Source: Anaerolineae bacterium
Lineage (GTDB): Bacteria; Chloroflexota; Anaerolineae; Anaerolineales; E44-bin32
Assembly: GCA_030598885.1 (NCBI GenBank)
Contig: JAUVOZ010000068.1
Span: 1 to 9,816 of the forward strand
DNA length: 9,816 bases
Direction of reading: 5' to 3'
Each line of letters begins with the position of its first letter. Position 1 is the first letter of the stretch. A program made the translations under genes and the position numbers. Shown piece by piece: positions 1-6,422 of this stretch. The notes under the pieces were generated by a model, which saw only the letters and a list, made by a program, of their open reading frames with translations, did not search any database and was not told the DNA's origin.

Positions 1-302
1 CCTTCCAGCTTTTTGCCTACCCGGTAATCGCCCGATTGAGTGGCAACCGAGGAGCTGAACCTCTGAAGCTGATGGTTCGGGTGGATCATGCACTCCAATC
101 TGATGGGCGGGAGAGCTACTTGCGGGCTCAAGTACGTTGGGAGGAGGGCGAATACCGAGCACGGCTGACTGGAAGTCAAGACTCTGGAGTACTGTCATCT
201 TTGGTTGTAGCAAACGCGCTGCTTGTCGTGCCGGCAGGCGTGGAAACTGTTAAGGCTGGGGAAATTCTTGAAGCCATTCTATTCGAAAGCAATTGCCAGT
301 GA
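1..302 (+). CDS. moeA: Molybdopterin molybdenumtransferase MoeA, C-terminal part (5' end cut by window)
   Basis: MoeA inserts molybdate into adenylylated molybdopterin in the cytoplasm, the last common step of molybdenum cofactor synthesis. Only the last 99 residues are here. The frame is open from base 3 to the left edge, so the TTG at 36 is internal and not a start. What remains matches the MoeA C-terminal beta-barrel domain (domain IV): an FAYPVIARLSG segment at its beginning, then SQDSGVLSSLVVANALLVVP, which corresponds to the family's SG-LSSLA-ANGL-VIP block, and finally an AGEILEAILFE strand that matches the usual 'aGe-V-v-l' ending. The stop is TGA at 300-302. The catalytic MogA-like domain lies outside the window, so activity cannot be judged. 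The gene runs toward the next small plus-strand gene, 96 nt downstream. Family call is firm; the specific paralogue (MoeA versus a MoeA-like protein) is not settled. Confidence 0.85.
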   Translation, partial: FQLFAYPVIARLSGNRGAEPLKLMVRVDHALQSDGRESYLRAQVRWEEGEYRARLTGSQDSGVLSSLVVANALLVVPAGVETVKAGEILEAILFESNCQ

Positions 303-398
303 GCAAAACTCAGAACAGTCATTTACAATTATTCGCTGAAGAATGTCGATCGAGTTCAACCCTGGGTCACCCTGACGGATATTAGGAGGAACACTATC

Positions 399-596
399 AT
401 GCCCCGGATTCGATGTCGGTACATTGATTGCATCTTCCTAGAAGAAGGCTTATGCGAGGCTGATGCTGTAGAGATTGATCCCGATGAAGGTTGTTTAACT
501 TATACGGAATTAGAAGATATTTCCTTGGTAGAGGATGAGGAATGGGAAGAAGAAGACTTGGAAGAGGATCGGGAGGAAGAGGACGACGATATATAA
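399..596 (+). CDS. Small protein with four-Cys N-terminal motif and highly acidic tail, function unknown
   Basis: This encodes 65 residues. A strong Shine-Dalgarno (AGGAGG at 384-389, 9 nt before the ATG) supports both the gene and its start. The first half carries four cysteines, at 6, 11, 19 and 32, in the order RCRYIDC, LC and EGC. This spacing could hold a metal such as zinc, or form disulphides. The second half is extreme: 17 of the last 21 residues are Asp or Glu. The Cys layout recalls short DUF1540-type proteins, and I recall similar small proteins in Chloroflexota, but I could not check either. No membrane segment or signal peptide is visible, so it is probably cytoplasmic. It follows moeA on the same strand and converges on the S1 gene. 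The overlapping minus-strand frame (397-660) is a Pro/Leu/Arg-rich mirror of the acidic codons and not a gene. No function can be assigned. Confidence 0.75.
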   Translation: MPRIRCRYIDCIFLEEGLCEADAVEIDPDEGCLTYTELEDISLVEDEEWEEEDLEEDREEEDDDI

Positions 597-745
597 CTAT
601 AGAAGTCCAAGATGGCAGCTTGGAAGAACCCATCTCTCCCCATGAAATGCTGACCCTCATTTTCTGCTGACGGCGGCCCGTTTCAGCAAACTAATGTAAA
701 CAACTCCAAAAATAATTCCATCATCAAGAATTAATATCAGGATTG

Positions 746-783
746 AATAAAAAGATGGCGCACCTTTGCGCCATATAATTTTT
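746..783. terminator. Bidirectional rho-independent terminator between convergent genes
   Basis: A perfect 8-bp stem, ATGGCGCA (755-762) with TGCGCCAT (767-774), closes a 4-nt loop. On the minus strand the hairpin is followed by CTTTTTATT, which suits termination of the S1 gene whose stop is about 80 nt upstream. On the plus strand it is followed by ATAATTTTT, which suits termination of the 65-residue gene. The rest of the gap from 597 to 852 shows no further gene; a weak inverted repeat at 665-688 is the only other structure I see in it. Confidence 0.85.
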
Positions 784-852
784 CCAATAATAAATCTGCA
801 GGAGATATTTAGGTGCTTTGTCCGCTCACCATGTCCTTTGAAGGATGAGGGA

Positions 853-1587
853 TTACTCGCTTGAGGGTGCAGTCCGCACCCTGTGTTTCAATGTACGATC
901 GAGAATGTCTTCTAACTCTTTTCGCTCATTATTCTGATTGGGATGGGGAATGGGCTGAATTACCGATTCCACATCTTCCGTTTGTTGCATGGCTTGGCGG
1001 AGTGCAAACTCCATAGCAGTTGGTACTTCCTCCTTAGCCTCTTCGTCATCCTCGACTTCGATAGCCGCTTCCTTCATGCTTAGTCGGATTTGGCGTTTTT
1101 TCCGGTCGGTATCGACCACGCTAACTTCGATTTCATCTCCCACTTTTACTACATCTGAAGGATCGGAGACATATTCTGTGCTCAACTCACTGACATGAAC
1201 CAAACCTGGACGCTCGGCGCCCACATCAACAAAAGCACCGAACTTTTCAAGGCGGATGACTTTTCCCTGTAGTCTCAGACCCGGTTTGATTTGATTCCAT
1301 TTCAGCATGATCGGTTTGATCATGGTGAGCTCGAGCCGACTGGCGTTGGGATCCACCCGGTGAACCCATACCTCGACCTTCTGCCCTACCTGCACAACAT
1401 CCTCGACTCGGTTGACATGTCCTTGCTTGACCATCGAAATATGTACTAACCCATCGCATTCAGCCCCAACGTCGACGAAAGCGCCAAATAACCCTATCTT
1501 TGTTACTTGGCCATCAAGTTTCATCGAGGGTTTTAGATCTACCAGCATATGCCGGCAGTCATTGTTTTCTTGATTTTCCACTTTCAT
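853..1587 (-). CDS. Two-domain S1 RNA-binding protein
   Basis: The 244-residue product carries two S1 (OB-fold) RNA-binding domains in tandem, at about residues 19-91 and 101-173. Each has the S1 signature: GLFGAFVDVGAECDGLVHIS in the first and KFGAFVDVGAERPGLVHVS in the second, followed by a V-VGQ/D-v-V-V-D strand. An acidic linker (about 177-187) leads to a charged, probably helical C-terminus of about 55 residues with no recognised domain. The protein likely binds single-stranded RNA in the cytoplasm, perhaps on the ribosome. It is much shorter than true ribosomal protein S1 (usually four to six domains) and should not be named RpsA. Short two- to four-repeat S1-like proteins occur in many Gram-positive and deep-branching bacteria. 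The ATG at 1587 has a weak SD (GAG, 6 nt upstream). Met14 is an alternative start, but no SD precedes it. An extended -10 element lies about 45 nt upstream, and a strong terminator follows. Confidence 0.87.
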   Translation of the reverse strand: MKVENQENNDCRHMLVDLKPSMKLDGQVTKIGLFGAFVDVGAECDGLVHISMVKQGHVNRVEDVVQVGQKVEVWVHRVDPNASRLELTMIKPIMLKWNQIKPGLRLQGKVIRLEKFGAFVDVGAERPGLVHVSELSTEYVSDPSDVVKVGDEIEVSVVDTDRKKRQIRLSMKEAAIEVEDDEEAKEEVPTAMEFALRQAMQQTEDVESVIQPIPHPNQNNERKELEDILDRTLKHRVRTAPSSE

Positions 1588-1633
1588 ACCTTTCTCAGGA
1601 GATCGTTTAAGCAGTCTGGGGCTAAGCCTTGGG

Positions 1634-1639
1634 ATTATA
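1634..1639 (-). promoter_or_regulatory. Extended -10 promoter element upstream of the S1 gene
   Basis: The minus strand reads ATGGTATAATCCC, a perfect TATAAT with the TGn extension directly in front. No good -35 lies 16-18 nt upstream (the best is GTGGTT), which is tolerated by extended -10 promoters. Transcription would begin near 1627, giving a leader of about 40 nt before the ATG at 1587. The 149-nt gap from the solute-binding protein gene supports a separate transcription unit. Confidence 0.55.
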
Positions 1640-1736
1640 CCATGGTGCCCGAGATAACCACCGAGGGTTGGGTTAGTTCAATTAGCACGTGTGATACGTT
1701 GGTCGAATTCAATCCTATGATCTTCGATGGCGTCGG

Positions 1737-3428
1737 TTATGGAATTTCCTCTATACCTAATCTTCGGCGGGTAAGCAAATACCAATCGACGATGTTGTTG
1801 AAACGGTAGCTTGGGTCGATGAGTGGTCCGATAGTCACGCCCTGAACCTGATCGTCGATCGCATAATTATGGACTGGATAATAGAGTAAAAGGGCGGGGA
1901 CTTGATCCTGGAACCGATGTTGGAAGTTATGATAGAGTTCGGCACGGCGACCGAAGTCGGGATTGATGCGAGCCTGTTCGAGCCAGATACTGATATTGCG
2001 GTCAGCAAAACCACCGTAATTCTGACCGGTTTCCGTTTGGGAATCATGCCAGAAAGGGTAAGGATCAGGGTCGGGGGAACGCAACAGGTCGATCTCGGTT
2101 AGCACCACCTCAAACTCGCGCGGCTCTAGGTAATCTTCAAGTAGGCTCTCAGGCTCAACCGGTTTCAAATCAACCTGAATACCGATTGCCTCCCAATTGG
2201 TCTTGAGTGTTTCAGCTACGACAGTATTGGTTGGGTCGTCAGAATAGATAAGTTCCAGGCTCAGTACTTGCTCATCTTTGCTACGCCGGTATTCAGGAGT
2301 TCCTGGTGTTGCGCCTATAGGGAGTTGCCATTCAAGCGAGTCGAGAAGCGAGGCTGCACGGTCCAGATCGAAAGGGAGAGGTTCCAAACTTTCCGAATGG
2401 GCCCAAGATGTAGTCGGTATTGGTCCGTAAGGAATCAAACCTTGGCCGGCAAGAGCGTGATTGATGATCCATTGTCGGTTGATGGAGAACAATAGTGCTT
2501 GGCGAAACTTTTTATCAGCAAGGTATTTCTTTTCGGCGTGCTTCGAGTTGAGAAAGACCAAGTTTAATCTTGGCAACTGAGTTGTATGTAAATTAAGTCC
2601 TGGCGTCTCAAGAACCTGGGGAAGGATTTCCAAGTCAACTTGCCCGATACCTTGGACTTCCCCTGCAAGGTAAGCCTCTAGTGCGGCTTGAGAATCATCA
2701 TAGAAGCGAAACTCGACCCGTTCGAGGAATGGAGCTTGATCATAGTAGTCATCGAAAGCAACCAAGCTGACAACGGTTATATTTCCATCCTCAACCAGAA
2801 AGCGATCGAAGCGGAAGGGTCCGGTACCAACTGGCTGTAAATTGAATGGGTGGTCGATCAGATCAGCTGCCGAGACACCCCTGAGTAGATGATCGGGCAG
2901 CAAACCGATGGATAGGTAGTCGAGGAAGGGTGCGAAGGGTTCAGGAAGTTGAAATTGCACCCGGCGGTCGTCGAGTCGAATGATATTGATTTGTTGCCAC
3001 ATGGCATACAGGTCTTGCGGACCTGGATAGTCGGGATCCTGTAACTTAGAGAATGTATATATCACGTCATCAGCGATGACCGGTTCGCCATCGTGCCAAT
3101 ATGCATCGTCGCGGATCGTAAATGTATAGAGTGTGGCATCAGCGGAAACCGACCATTCGTCCGCCAAATCAGCAAGGGGTTCGCCGCGTGAGTTGAATCG
3201 AATCAGGCCGCTATAAAGCAGACGATCAATGTCGCGGTCTGGCTGATTATAAATATCAAGGATTGGATTGAGCCGTATTAATTGTCCGACAAGAGCCTCT
3301 GTGTAAACTCCTCCTGGGACAGGCTGGGGAGAGATAACATCTGAATCTGGCGTTTGTCCAACGAGCAGACCGACAACAAGGATCAAACCGCCGACAGCGA
3401 TCAGCAATTGCCAACGTAGATTACGCAT
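1737..3428 (-). CDS. ABC-type solute-binding protein, family 5 (peptide/nickel/opine-type)
   Basis: The 563-residue product belongs to the SBP family 5 class (DppA/OppA-like), the extracytoplasmic receptors that hand peptides or other small solutes to an ABC importer. Residues 8-24 form one hydrophobic segment after MRNLR, a signal peptide or uncleaved anchor. The family layout follows: GGVYTEALVG then RLNPI (39-56), LLYSGLI (70-76), and the ADEW then DDAYWHDGEPVIADDVIYTF block (89-126). The GTGPFRFDRF motif and a late YPFWHDSQ then GQNYGGF block also match. No cysteine is visible anywhere, so it cannot be a lipoprotein, which is unusual for Gram-positive-type family members. No permease or ATPase gene lies nearby, so it is an orphan receptor here and its ligand cannot be inferred. 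The ATG at 3428 lies 42 nt after secG with no clear SD; co-transcription with secG is likely. The ending at 1737 (TAA) is normal. Confidence 0.88.
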   Translation of the reverse strand: MRNLRWQLLIAVGGLILVVGLLVGQTPDSDVISPQPVPGGVYTEALVGQLIRLNPILDIYNQPDRDIDRLLYSGLIRFNSRGEPLADLADEWSVSADATLYTFTIRDDAYWHDGEPVIADDVIYTFSKLQDPDYPGPQDLYAMWQQINIIRLDDRRVQFQLPEPFAPFLDYLSIGLLPDHLLRGVSAADLIDHPFNLQPVGTGPFRFDRFLVEDGNITVVSLVAFDDYYDQAPFLERVEFRFYDDSQAALEAYLAGEVQGIGQVDLEILPQVLETPGLNLHTTQLPRLNLVFLNSKHAEKKYLADKKFRQALLFSINRQWIINHALAGQGLIPYGPIPTTSWAHSESLEPLPFDLDRAASLLDSLEWQLPIGATPGTPEYRRSKDEQVLSLELIYSDDPTNTVVAETLKTNWEAIGIQVDLKPVEPESLLEDYLEPREFEVVLTEIDLLRSPDPDPYPFWHDSQTETGQNYGGFADRNISIWLEQARINPDFGRRAELYHNFQHRFQDQVPALLLYYPVHNYAIDDQVQGVTIGPLIDPSYRFNNIVDWYLLTRRRLGIEEIP

Positions 3429-3456
3429 TGAAATACAGCTCTTGCAGTCCGTGGGT

Positions 3457-3469
3457 TTCGATAATCGAA
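3457..3469. repeat. Short palindrome TTCGATaATCGAA between secG and the solute-binding protein gene
   Basis: Two perfect 6-nt half-sites, TTCGAT and ATCGAA, flank a single central base in the 42-nt gap just after the secG stop. It could be an operator half-site pair or a chance palindrome. It lacks a usable loop and a U-tract, so it is not a terminator. Confidence 0.25.
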
Positions 3470-3470
3470 C

Positions 3471-3701
3471 TTAACTGCCCAGGACAACGTTGAGGATGGC
3501 GAGTAAAAAAAATACGATGCTCAAACCAATGGTGATGGTAAACAACAAACGCTCGATCCCGCGGCGGACATGGTAGCCAGAGCCTCCCATATCACCCCCA
3601 CCGCCTAGACCTCCCAAGCCTGCTCCCCGACTTTGGATCAGGATGATGGCAATCAACGCGACGGAAGTGACAGACATTGCGAGGTTGAGATAAGTCGCCA
3701 C
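3471..3701 (-). CDS. secG: Protein-export membrane protein SecG
   Basis: SecG is the small accessory subunit of the SecYEG channel and helps SecA-driven translocation across the cytoplasmic membrane. The 76-residue product has the standard layout: a first transmembrane helix (about 6-23, ending ILIQSRGAGLGG), a Gly-rich cytoplasmic loop with GLGGGGDMGG, and a second helix (about 51-72). The LIQSRGAGLGGLGGG stretch corresponds to the family's conserved 'LlQ-gkGgGL-gafGG' segment. The length is normal for the family. The start is GTG at 3701, chosen because of a strong SD (AGGAGG, 8 nt spacing) and the upstream promoter. The next gene, the solute-binding protein, starts 42 nt downstream and probably shares the transcript. 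Confidence 0.93.
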   Translation of the reverse strand: MATYLNLAMSVTSVALIAIILIQSRGAGLGGLGGGGDMGGSGYHVRRGIERLLFTITIGLSIVFFLLAILNVVLGS

Positions 3702-3734
3702 GCAGGAAACCTCCTAAATCAAATGAATGGGCGG

Positions 3735-3763
3735 ATTATAGCAGATGGCACCCACAGCGACAA
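3735..3763 (-). promoter_or_regulatory. Sigma-70-type promoter for secG
   Basis: On the minus strand, TTGTCG (3758-3763) is followed after exactly 17 nt by TATAAT (3735-3740), with a TG one base before the -10 (TGCTATAAT). The -10 is perfect and the -35 matches TTGACA at 4 of 6 positions. The predicted start near 3728 leaves a leader of about 27 nt that contains the secG SD. This is the best promoter by sequence in the window. Confidence 0.72.
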
Positions 3764-3771
3764 GGTTTGCT

Positions 3772-4864
3772 TCAATCGGCTTGTCCGATCGAGTATCTTA
3801 AGTAGGCTTCAATGAATGCGTCAAGCTCGCCATCGAGGATGGCGGTTGCATTTCCTATCTCATAATCAGTTCGATGATCTTTTACCATCTGGTAAGGATG
3901 TAGGACATAGGAGCGTATCTGGCTTCCCCATTCGGGTTTGATGTGCTCACCCTTGATCTGGGCAAGCTCTTCTACTTGTTGTTGGCGTTTGAGTCCCAAC
4001 AGACGGGCGCGCAGGACCCGCATGGCGTTTGTTTTGTTCTGGGATTGGGAGCGTTCGTTCTGGCACGTTACCACAAGACCGGTGGGTAGGTGGGTAATAC
4101 GAATTGCGGTCTCATTCTTTTGTACATTTTGACCACCTGCGCCTGCAGAGCGGTAGGTATCAATACGCAAGTCGTCTGTATTTATGACGATCTCATCAGT
4201 AGCCTCAACTTGGGGAAGGACTTCAACTAAAGCGAAAGATGTATGACGACGATGAGCGGCATCAAAGGGAGAGAGGCGGACGAGGCGGTGGACACCCTTC
4301 TCAGCTCTCATGTAACCATAAGCGTACTCACCGTCAACCGATACAGTTACACTTTTTATCCCAGCTTCTTCACCCTCGCTCATATCGAGGATCTCGGTTG
4401 TGAAGCCGCGTTTCTCAGCCCACCGGAGGTACATTCGTTGGAGCATTGAAGCCCAATCTTGCGAATCGGTGCCGCCTGCACCTGCATGGATAGCGAAAAA
4501 TGCGTTTCCACGGTCATAACGACCAGATAACTGTGCCTTGATCTCTCGCCGAGTGATCTCTTCCTCGATAACCGCAAGCTCGTGTTCGATGTCTGGTTGT
4601 AGTGCTTTGTCACCAAGGGAGGCTAATTCGAGCGCATCGTCAACTCGACGGACTAGTTCGCGCCAACCCTCGATATCCCCCCGAAGGTGAGCCAACCGAC
4701 GCATCGTATTCTGAGCCTTATCCTGGTCGTTCCACAGTGTGGGATCTTCAGCGGTGCGCTCTAGTTTTGATAATTGAGCCTCACGTTCTGCAAAGTCAAA
4801 GACGCACCAGAAGATCTTGGATTCGTGCTTGGGCGCTTTCTAATGCTTGTTTTAGGTCTTCCAT
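3772..4864 (-). CDS. prfB: Peptide chain release factor 2, expressed through a +1 programmed frameshift
   Basis: RF2 recognises UAA and UGA stop codons and triggers peptide release on the ribosome. The gene has two frames: 22 codons from ATG 4864 to CTT 4799, then, after skipping T at 4798, 341 codons from GAC 4797 to the stop at 3772. The joined protein is 363 residues, close to E. coli RF2 (365). The N-terminal part reads MEDLKQALESAQARIQDLLV, then RL, then DFAEREAQLSKLERTAED and PTLWNDQDKAQ, which aligns with the usual RF2 N-terminus. The stop-codon-reading SPF motif is at 198-200 and the catalytic GGQ at 243-245, within SAGAGGQNVQKNETA; SPF marks RF2 rather than RF1. The ATG has a modest upstream TGAGG at 11 nt. 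It lies 61 nt after ftsY and 70 nt before secG. An uninterrupted-ORF call would wrongly begin at ATG 4704 and lose 53 residues. Confidence 0.95.
4795..4801 (-). other. prfB programmed +1 frameshift site CTT TGA C
   Basis: The minus strand reads CTG GTG CGT CTT TGA C in the initial frame. CUU UGA C is the conserved RF2 recoding heptamer. When RF2 is scarce, the ribosome slips from CUU to UUU and goes on with GAC (Asp). When RF2 is plentiful, the UGA ends translation after 22 residues. The E. coli site has a stimulatory AGGGGG three bases upstream of CUU. Here the same place holds CTGGTG, offering only a GGUG match to the anti-Shine-Dalgarno, so the stimulator looks weaker. Confidence 0.93.
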
Positions 4865-4885
4865 CTTTTTTTTATCCTCAACCGG

Positions 4886-4914
4886 CTTATAGGTTTGTAG
4901 GTGCGTTTGGTCGG
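4886..4914 (-). promoter_or_regulatory. Possible promoter for prfB
   Basis: In the 61-nt gap after ftsY the minus strand shows CCGACC, 17 nt, then TATAAG (5 of 6 matches in the -10, 3 of 6 in the -35). Transcription would start near 4879, within or just before the TGAGG that may serve as SD. This makes the leader very short, so the call is tentative. Confidence 0.35.
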
Positions 4915-4925
4915 CGCTGAAGGAT

Positions 4926-5867
4926 TCAAAGCTTCGTAGGTGATTGGGGAGGGATTTCAACTTTGTCCATAGTCAGTAACCCATCGACAAAGGCTTTGGG
5001 TTCAAAAGGTGACAAATCGTTAAGCGTTTCTCCAAGGCCGACATATTGGATCGGGAGGTCAAGGGTACTAGCGACCGCAAAGCCCACACCCCCTCTAGCT
5101 GAGCTGTCAAGTTTGGCCAGGACTACTCCGGTTATATTAACCGCGTGGGCAAATGCTTTGGCTTGTGCAAGACCATTTTGACCCGTTGTGGCATCGAGAA
5201 CCAATAAGACCTGGTGTGGCGCACCTTGAATCACCTTCCCCGCAACCCGGCAGATTTTTTTTAGTTCCGTCATCAGATTATGTTGGGTATGCATCCGGCC
5301 AGAAGTGTCCACCAGCAGGATGTCCGTGCCCCGCGCTAGCGCTGCTTGAGCCGCATCATACACCACCGCGCCAGGGTCGCTGCCTGAATGACCAGTGATT
5401 ACTTCTGCGCCGAGGCGATTACCCCAGATGATCAGTTGCTCGCTGGCTGCAGCACGGTAGGTGTCGGCAGCTGCTAATAGAACCTTGTGACCTGAACTTT
5501 GCCATCGGTGGGCAAGTCGAGCGAGGGTAGTAGTCTTTCCCGATCCGTTTACACCAACCAGGATAACAACAAGGGGTCGTACATCTAGGGGCTGTTCCGA
5601 CACGGATTTTAAGTGTTCTATTAGTAAGGTTCGTAGCTGCTGGAAAACCTGATCCCCGGTTGTCAATCCTTCCGAATGAGAGATCTGCTTTAATTCGTTG
5701 ATTAGAGGGATTGATGTGCTTATTCCGAGATCGGCTTGGATCAGAGTCTCCTCAAGTTCCTGCCAAAAGGTGTTTGAGAGCTCAGTTGCCCCTAGCATGG
5801 AAGCCAGACGGTTGAAAGCCGTCCGGCGGGTTCTCGACAGTGCTTGATGCCATCGGTTTACATCCAC
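4926..5867 (-). CDS. ftsY: Signal recognition particle receptor FtsY
   Basis: FtsY is the SRP receptor GTPase that docks ribosome-SRP complexes at the membrane and passes nascent membrane proteins to SecYEG. The 313-residue product is the NG core: a four-helix N domain (about 1-90) and a Ras-like G domain. Visible motifs are the P-loop GVNGSGKTTT (105-114), DTYRAAASEQL (135-145), DTSGR (187-191), AKLD in place of the usual TKLD (251-254), GLGE (277-280) and DLSPFEP (284-290). The long acidic A domain of E. coli FtsY is absent; the basic N-terminal helix (residues 5-20) probably contacts lipid instead. The start is GTG 5867, the only start codon between the upstream in-frame stop (5898) and the conserved N domain; a GGG lies just before it but no good SD does. 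It lies 30 nt after ogt and 61 nt before prfB. The partner Ffh is not in the window. Confidence 0.95.
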   Translation of the reverse strand: MDVNRWHQALSRTRRTAFNRLASMLGATELSNTFWQELEETLIQADLGISTSIPLINELKQISHSEGLTTGDQVFQQLRTLLIEHLKSVSEQPLDVRPLVVILVGVNGSGKTTTLARLAHRWQSSGHKVLLAAADTYRAAASEQLIIWGNRLGAEVITGHSGSDPGAVVYDAAQAALARGTDILLVDTSGRMHTQHNLMTELKKICRVAGKVIQGAPHQVLLVLDATTGQNGLAQAKAFAHAVNITGVVLAKLDSSARGGVGFAVASTLDLPIQYVGLGETLNDLSPFEPKAFVDGLLTMDKVEIPPQSPTKL

Positions 5868-5873
5868 CCGTTC

Positions 5874-5879
5874 ATTATA
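5874..5879 (-). promoter_or_regulatory. Extended -10 promoter element upstream of ftsY
   Basis: The minus strand reads GATGGTATAATGAACG, a perfect TATAAT preceded by TGn, just upstream of the ftsY GTG at 5867. A weak -35 candidate, CTGATG (3 of 6), lies 16 nt upstream and overlaps the end of ogt. Initiation would occur at or just before the GTG, giving a leaderless or nearly leaderless ftsY mRNA. That fits the poor SD but lowers confidence. Confidence 0.4.
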
Positions 5880-5897
5880 CCATCGGGGCGCGAGGCA

Positions 5898-6422
5898 TCA
5901 GGGGAGATGGGCGCCTTCTAGCTCCAGAAGGGCTCGTTTGGTGTTCACCCCTCCCTTTCCCCCATAACCGCGCAGCGAACCATCGACTGCCAACACACGG
6001 TGACAAGGGATGATAAGTGGCATGGGGTTGTGGCTGAGTGCTTGCCCGACAGCTCGTGCTGCGCCTGGCTTGCCAATTTGGTGAGCGATTTCGCGGTAAG
6101 AAGCCACACTGCCTGGCGGCACTTCGGAAGTGGCTTGAAGAACTGCACGCTGAAAGGACGAAAGGTTGGACCAATCGATTGGCAGGTTGAATTTGAGGCG
6201 CTTCCCATTCAAGAATTCACGCAATTGATCTAAAACTGGACGCAAGGCGTCCTGATCGCAGCTAACCCGAACTTGGGTGAATTGCTCAATCCTGGCGCGA
6301 AAGGGAGCCTCTTGGCCTCCAAGCTCTACGGCCACAAGACCATCTGCACCCATTGCGACATAAATCGGACTTAACCATGTCCCTTCGAGAATGGCATATA
6401 CAATTTTATCCTTGATATTCAT
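5898..6422 (-). CDS. ogt: Methylated-DNA--protein-cysteine S-methyltransferase (O6-alkylguanine repair)
   Basis: This suicide repair protein removes methyl or alkyl groups from O6 of guanine in DNA by moving them to its own cysteine. The 174-residue product has the normal Ogt/MGMT size. The C-terminal DNA-binding domain starts near SSFQRAVLQA (88-97), followed by VPPGSVASYREIA (101-113). The recognition helix region RAVGQALSHNP (123-133) contains the Arg finger and Asn hinge, and the active site is IIPCHRV with Cys140. The RGYGGKGGVNTKRALLELEG tail is also typical. There is no Ada-type N-terminal regulatory domain. The ATG at 6422 overlaps the stop of a doubtful small ORF as ATGA and has a CAGGTG about 10 nt upstream as a possible SD. 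The gene ends 30 nt before ftsY. A role in ordinary DNA maintenance, unrelated to its neighbours, is most likely. The symbol ogt is used in a generic sense. Confidence 0.93.
   Translation of the reverse strand: MNIKDKIVYAILEGTWLSPIYVAMGADGLVAVELGGQEAPFRARIEQFTQVRVSCDQDALRPVLDQLREFLNGKRLKFNLPIDWSNLSSFQRAVLQATSEVPPGSVASYREIAHQIGKPGAARAVGQALSHNPMPLIIPCHRVLAVDGSLRGYGGKGGVNTKRALLELEGAHLP

Noticed and set aside
36..302. A complete 88-residue gene starting at TTG 36
   Set aside because: The same frame is open to base 3 and reads MoeA-like sequence there, so this is the end of a longer gene.
397..660. Minus-strand ORF of 87 residues opposite the acidic small gene
   Set aside because: Its Pro/Leu/Arg-rich content is the reverse reading of the Asp/Glu codons, and the plus strand has the strong SD.
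665..688. Inverted repeat TGCTGA/TCAGCA with a 12-nt loop as a second terminator
   Set aside because: The stem is only 6 bp, the loop is long and no U-tract follows; it is probably chance.
3772..4704. prfB as an uninterrupted 310-residue gene from ATG 4704
   Set aside because: RF2 homology continues upstream through the +1 frameshift site to ATG 4864.
5875..6208. Minus-strand ORFs of 99 and 87 residues within ogt
   Set aside because: Alternate frames of the well-supported ogt gene; no start signals or motifs.
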